A DNA stretch of 5,406 nucleotides from a bacterium. Lineage in GTDB: Bacteria > Vulcanimicrobiota > Xenobia > Xenobiales > Xenobiaceae. Position numbers and translations under genes: made by a program. Under the pieces are notes generated by a model. The model was not told where the DNA came from. It ran no database searches and saw only the letters and a program-made list of their open reading frames with translations. Shown piece by piece: positions 4,160 to 5,406 of the stretch (positions are counted from its first letter, which is position 1; the number at the start of each line of letters is the position of its first letter). The stretch covers positions 1-5,406 of the forward strand of contig JAFSXH010000120.1 in assembly GCA_017444165.1 (NCBI GenBank). The letters are read 5' to 3'.

Positions 4160-5143
4160 ATGGCTGAAAAAGATACAGTCACTAAAGATTACATGCAAGA
4201 TAGAGAGACTTTTGCCGATGCCTTTAATTTTTTGCTCTATAATGGCAGACAAGTTATAATGGCTGAACAACTCAAACCGCTGGATACTACTTCTATAGTT
4301 TTACCCTATGGAGAAGGCGGTAAAGCAGTAGCGATTCAAAAGTATCGCGATGTGTTGAAAATGGTAACAGCGATGGAAGACGATAGGGCGGCTTATCTAA
4401 TTCTCGGCATAGAGAATCAGTCTGAGATTCACTATGCTATGCCTGTACGCAACATGCTTTACGATGCGATTCAGTACGTTAGCCAAGTTGAGATAATAGC
4501 CAAGTCTAATAAGAAGGAAGACAAGAAACCTGAAAATAGTGCAGAGTTTCTTTCTGGATTGTACAAAAGCGATAGGCTCCTACCGATAATTACATTAACA
4601 TTGTATTTTGGGGTTGATGAGTGGACAGCTCCAAAAGATTTGCATAGCATGTTAGCGGCTGATGAAGATATACTTCAATTTGTGGATAATTATCATTTGC
4701 ATTTGATAGCCCCCGCTGAGATTGCCGATGAGGATTTTTCGAAATTTCGCACTGAATTAAGCCTCGCTTTGAAGTATGTTAAATATTCTCAAGACAAAAA
4801 GAAGCTGAAGCAAGTGCTAAATGAGGATCAGTCATTCAGGAGTGTTTCAAGAAAGACTGCAAATTTACTCAATATTTTAACGAATTCAAAACTACGCTAC
4901 GATAATAGAGAGGAGAAAGTAGATATGTGTGAGGCAATTGAAGGAATTATAAGCGATGCTAAAGCCGAGGGCATTGAGGAAGGTATGAGAGAGGGTATGA
5001 AAGAGGGTATGAAAGAGGGCATGTTAAGAACACTTGCTAATCTCGTAAAAGATGGCGTTTTAACCATTGATAGTGCTACTAAGAGAGCTGATATGACCGT
5101 TGAAAAATTTGAAGAAAAAAATGTCTGCTATACAGTAACCTGA
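4160..5143 (+). CDS. Rpn-family PD-(D/E)XK nuclease / putative transposase
   Basis: This 327-residue protein belongs to the Rpn (recombination-promoting nuclease, PDDEXK) family. The N-terminal segment is the nuclease domain: KDYMQDRETFADAFN (9-23), LDTTSIVLPYG (41-51), KYRD with Asp64, and ILGIENQSE with Glu85-x-Gln87, matching the D...ExQ/K catalytic pattern. It continues with HYAMPVRNMLYDAIQY (91-106), DEWTAPKDLHSML (153-165) and a helical region. The C-terminal part has a tetrapeptide repeat EGxx (270-289) and a short tail. Catalytic roles are assigned by family pattern, not proven. Family members in E. coli act as DNA nucleases and are reported as toxic antiphage proteins. The ATG at 4160 follows AGGAAAGGA (4138-4146) at an unusually long 13-nt spacing. 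An internal in-frame ATG at 4925 has a better site. The gene is intact and stands alone, as is usual for this family. No terminal inverted repeats mark it as a mobile element. Confidence 0.88.
   Translation: MAEKDTVTKDYMQDRETFADAFNFLLYNGRQVIMAEQLKPLDTTSIVLPYGEGGKAVAIQKYRDVLKMVTAMEDDRAAYLILGIENQSEIHYAMPVRNMLYDAIQYVSQVEIIAKSNKKEDKKPENSAEFLSGLYKSDRLLPIITLTLYFGVDEWTAPKDLHSMLAADEDILQFVDNYHLHLIAPAEIADEDFSKFRTELSLALKYVKYSQDKKKLKQVLNEDQSFRSVSRKTANLLNILTNSKLRYDNREEKVDMCEAIEGIISDAKAEGIEEGMREGMKEGMKEGMLRTLANLVKDGVLTIDSATKRADMTVEKFEEKNVCYTVT
4908..4915 (+). promoter_or_regulatory. Internal ribosome binding site within rpn
   Basis: GAGAGGAG contains the core AGGAG (4911-4915), complementary to the 16S rRNA 3' end, and lies 9 nt before the in-frame ATG at 4925. 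For comparison, the site of the full-length gene is AAGGA at a 13-nt spacing. The coding sense of these bases is Asn-Arg-Glu-Glu. Confidence 0.55.
4925..5143 (+). CDS. Candidate intragenic small protein (RpnS-like C-terminal product)
   Basis: An in-frame ATG (codon 256 of the rpn gene) is preceded by GAGAGGAG (4908-4915), with AGGAG ending 9 nt before it. This is a textbook ribosome binding site and stronger than the one for the full-length start. The product would be 72 residues: MCEAIEGIIS, the EGxx repeat, then a helical tail ending YTVT, with no nuclease residues. In E. coli, Rpn genes are reported to produce a small C-terminal protein by internal initiation that binds and inhibits the full-length nuclease. 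The arrangement here fits that model. The alternative is that the AGGAG is only a by-product of the codons for Glu-Glu-Lys at 251-253. Expression and function are inferred. Confidence 0.5.
   Translation: MCEAIEGIISDAKAEGIEEGMREGMKEGMKEGMLRTLANLVKDGVLTIDSATKRADMTVEKFEEKNVCYTVT
4967..5026 (+). repeat. 12-bp in-frame tandem repeat encoding EGxx
   Basis: Five consecutive 12-nt units encode EGIE, EGMR, EGMK, EGMK and EGML. Units three and four are identical (GAGGGTATGAAA, 4991-5002 and 5003-5014) and the others differ at a few bases. Because 12 is a multiple of three, unit gain or loss would change length without a frameshift. The repeat lies inside both the full-length protein and the candidate small protein. 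A charged helical or self-association segment is plausible. Confidence 0.85.
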
Positions 5144-5333
5144 ATCGTTCTACCCTGTAAGCCTGGTACGTTGCGTTTGTTTGAAATATTTTAACTAACA
5201 ATTAGCAATGCGCAATTACCACTTGCTTTTTTTAATCTTGAGGCCAGGTTTACATTCTTATTGTAAGTTATTCTTGTTGTGCCTGGATCGTCAGGGAATT
5301 CCCCTGCGCGATGTAACTCTCGTAGAGCAAAGT
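5144..5333. other. AT-rich non-coding stretch with inverted repeats
   Basis: No gene is supported here; the antisense frame at 5191-5391 lacks a ribosome binding site and family features. Visible structure includes CAATTA twice, 14 nt apart (5199-5204 and 5213-5218), around TGCGCA. TTACA/TGTAA pair around a 7-nt loop (about 5250-5266). An imperfect palindrome ATCG-CAGGG-AATTC-CCCTG-CGAT lies at about 5287-5312. None has a clear role. Confidence 0.4.
5204..5233 (+). terminator. Weak candidate terminator after rpn
   Basis: AGCAA (5204-5208) can pair with TTGCT (5223-5227), followed by a run of T to 5233. The T run is good, but the stem is only 5 bp with a 14-nt loop, so termination here is uncertain. 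It is the only candidate between the rpn stop (5143) and the next promoter (5334). Confidence 0.3.
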
Positions 5334-5361
5334 TTGACTTTTTGCACTTATCTGTTATAAT
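5334..5361 (+). promoter_or_regulatory. Near-consensus promoter reading out of the right edge
   Basis: TTGACT (5334-5339), a 16-nt spacer and a perfect TATAAT (5356-5361) make this one of the two strongest promoters in the window. Transcription would start near 5368. The first transcribed bases include a 6-bp hairpin, GTGATG (5379-5384) with CATCGC (5389-5394) around a GTTT loop, so the downstream unit may begin with a structured leader or be an RNA gene. It continues past the window. Confidence 0.75.
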
Positions 5362-5406
5362 GCCCACACTGTAGCGGGGTGATGGTTTCATCGCTTGTTA
5401 TTCGTG

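Noticed and set aside
4981..5030. Further internal starts at the ATG codons within the EGMK repeat
   Set aside because: The GAGGG before each ATG is only about 1 nt away, too close for normal initiation.
4160..5143. Rpn gene as an insertion sequence
   Set aside because: No terminal inverted repeats or target duplications were seen, and the family is normally found as stand-alone genes despite the transposase label.
5191..5391. Minus-strand frame of 66 codons in the right intergenic region
   Set aside because: It crosses a near-consensus plus-strand promoter and several inverted repeats; no ribosome binding site or recognisable sequence.
5382..5406. Partial coding gene starting at ATG 5382
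   Set aside because: The GGGG upstream is too close to act as a ribosome binding site, and too few codons are visible.

Overview
The window looks like a chromosomal segment of a low-GC Gram-positive-type bacterium. My best guess is Firmicutes, possibly Negativicutes or Clostridia, but this is inference. It rests on AGGAG-type ribosome binding sites, sigma-A-like promoters (TTGCAA-16-TATAAA, TTGACT-16-TATAAT), rho-independent terminators with long T runs, a tRNA gene with an encoded CCA end, and an Rpn-family protein of the type common in those groups. No CRISPR array, insertion sequence or attachment site was seen.

Layout. Positions 1-212 hold the 3' part of a structured non-coding transcript of unknown family. 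It ends at a strong hairpin that also terminates the opposite-strand gene. Next, on the minus strand, are a complete M20-family metallodipeptidase (220-1602) and, upstream of it, tRNA-Ser(GCU) (1687-1776) with its own terminator and promoter. The plus strand then carries four genes. The first (1844-3115) encodes an exported protein with a HExxH zinc-protease motif. It is followed by a small acidic hypothetical protein (3146-3361). Next come thpR, an RNA 2',3'-cyclic phosphodiesterase (3528-4037), and an Rpn-family PD-(D/E)XK nuclease (4160-5143). The last 260 bases are AT-rich and non-coding. They contain inverted repeats and a near-consensus promoter that fires out of the right edge.

How the parts relate. 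These genes do not form one pathway. The tRNA and the HExxH gene share one 33-bp block in which two opposing promoters overlap almost completely. The dipeptidase has no free promoter space, and its best candidate promoter lies inside the tRNA terminator. The HExxH gene and the small ORF are 30 bp apart and may be co-transcribed. The thpR gene and the rpn gene appear to be separate units.

The most interesting signal is inside the rpn gene. A consensus AGGAG sits 9 nt before an in-frame ATG at 4925 and would give a 72-residue C-terminal product. In E. coli, Rpn nucleases are reported to be toxic antiphage proteins restrained by a small antitoxin translated from within the same gene. This locus has the sequence layout of such a nested toxin-antitoxin pair, but function is not shown here.
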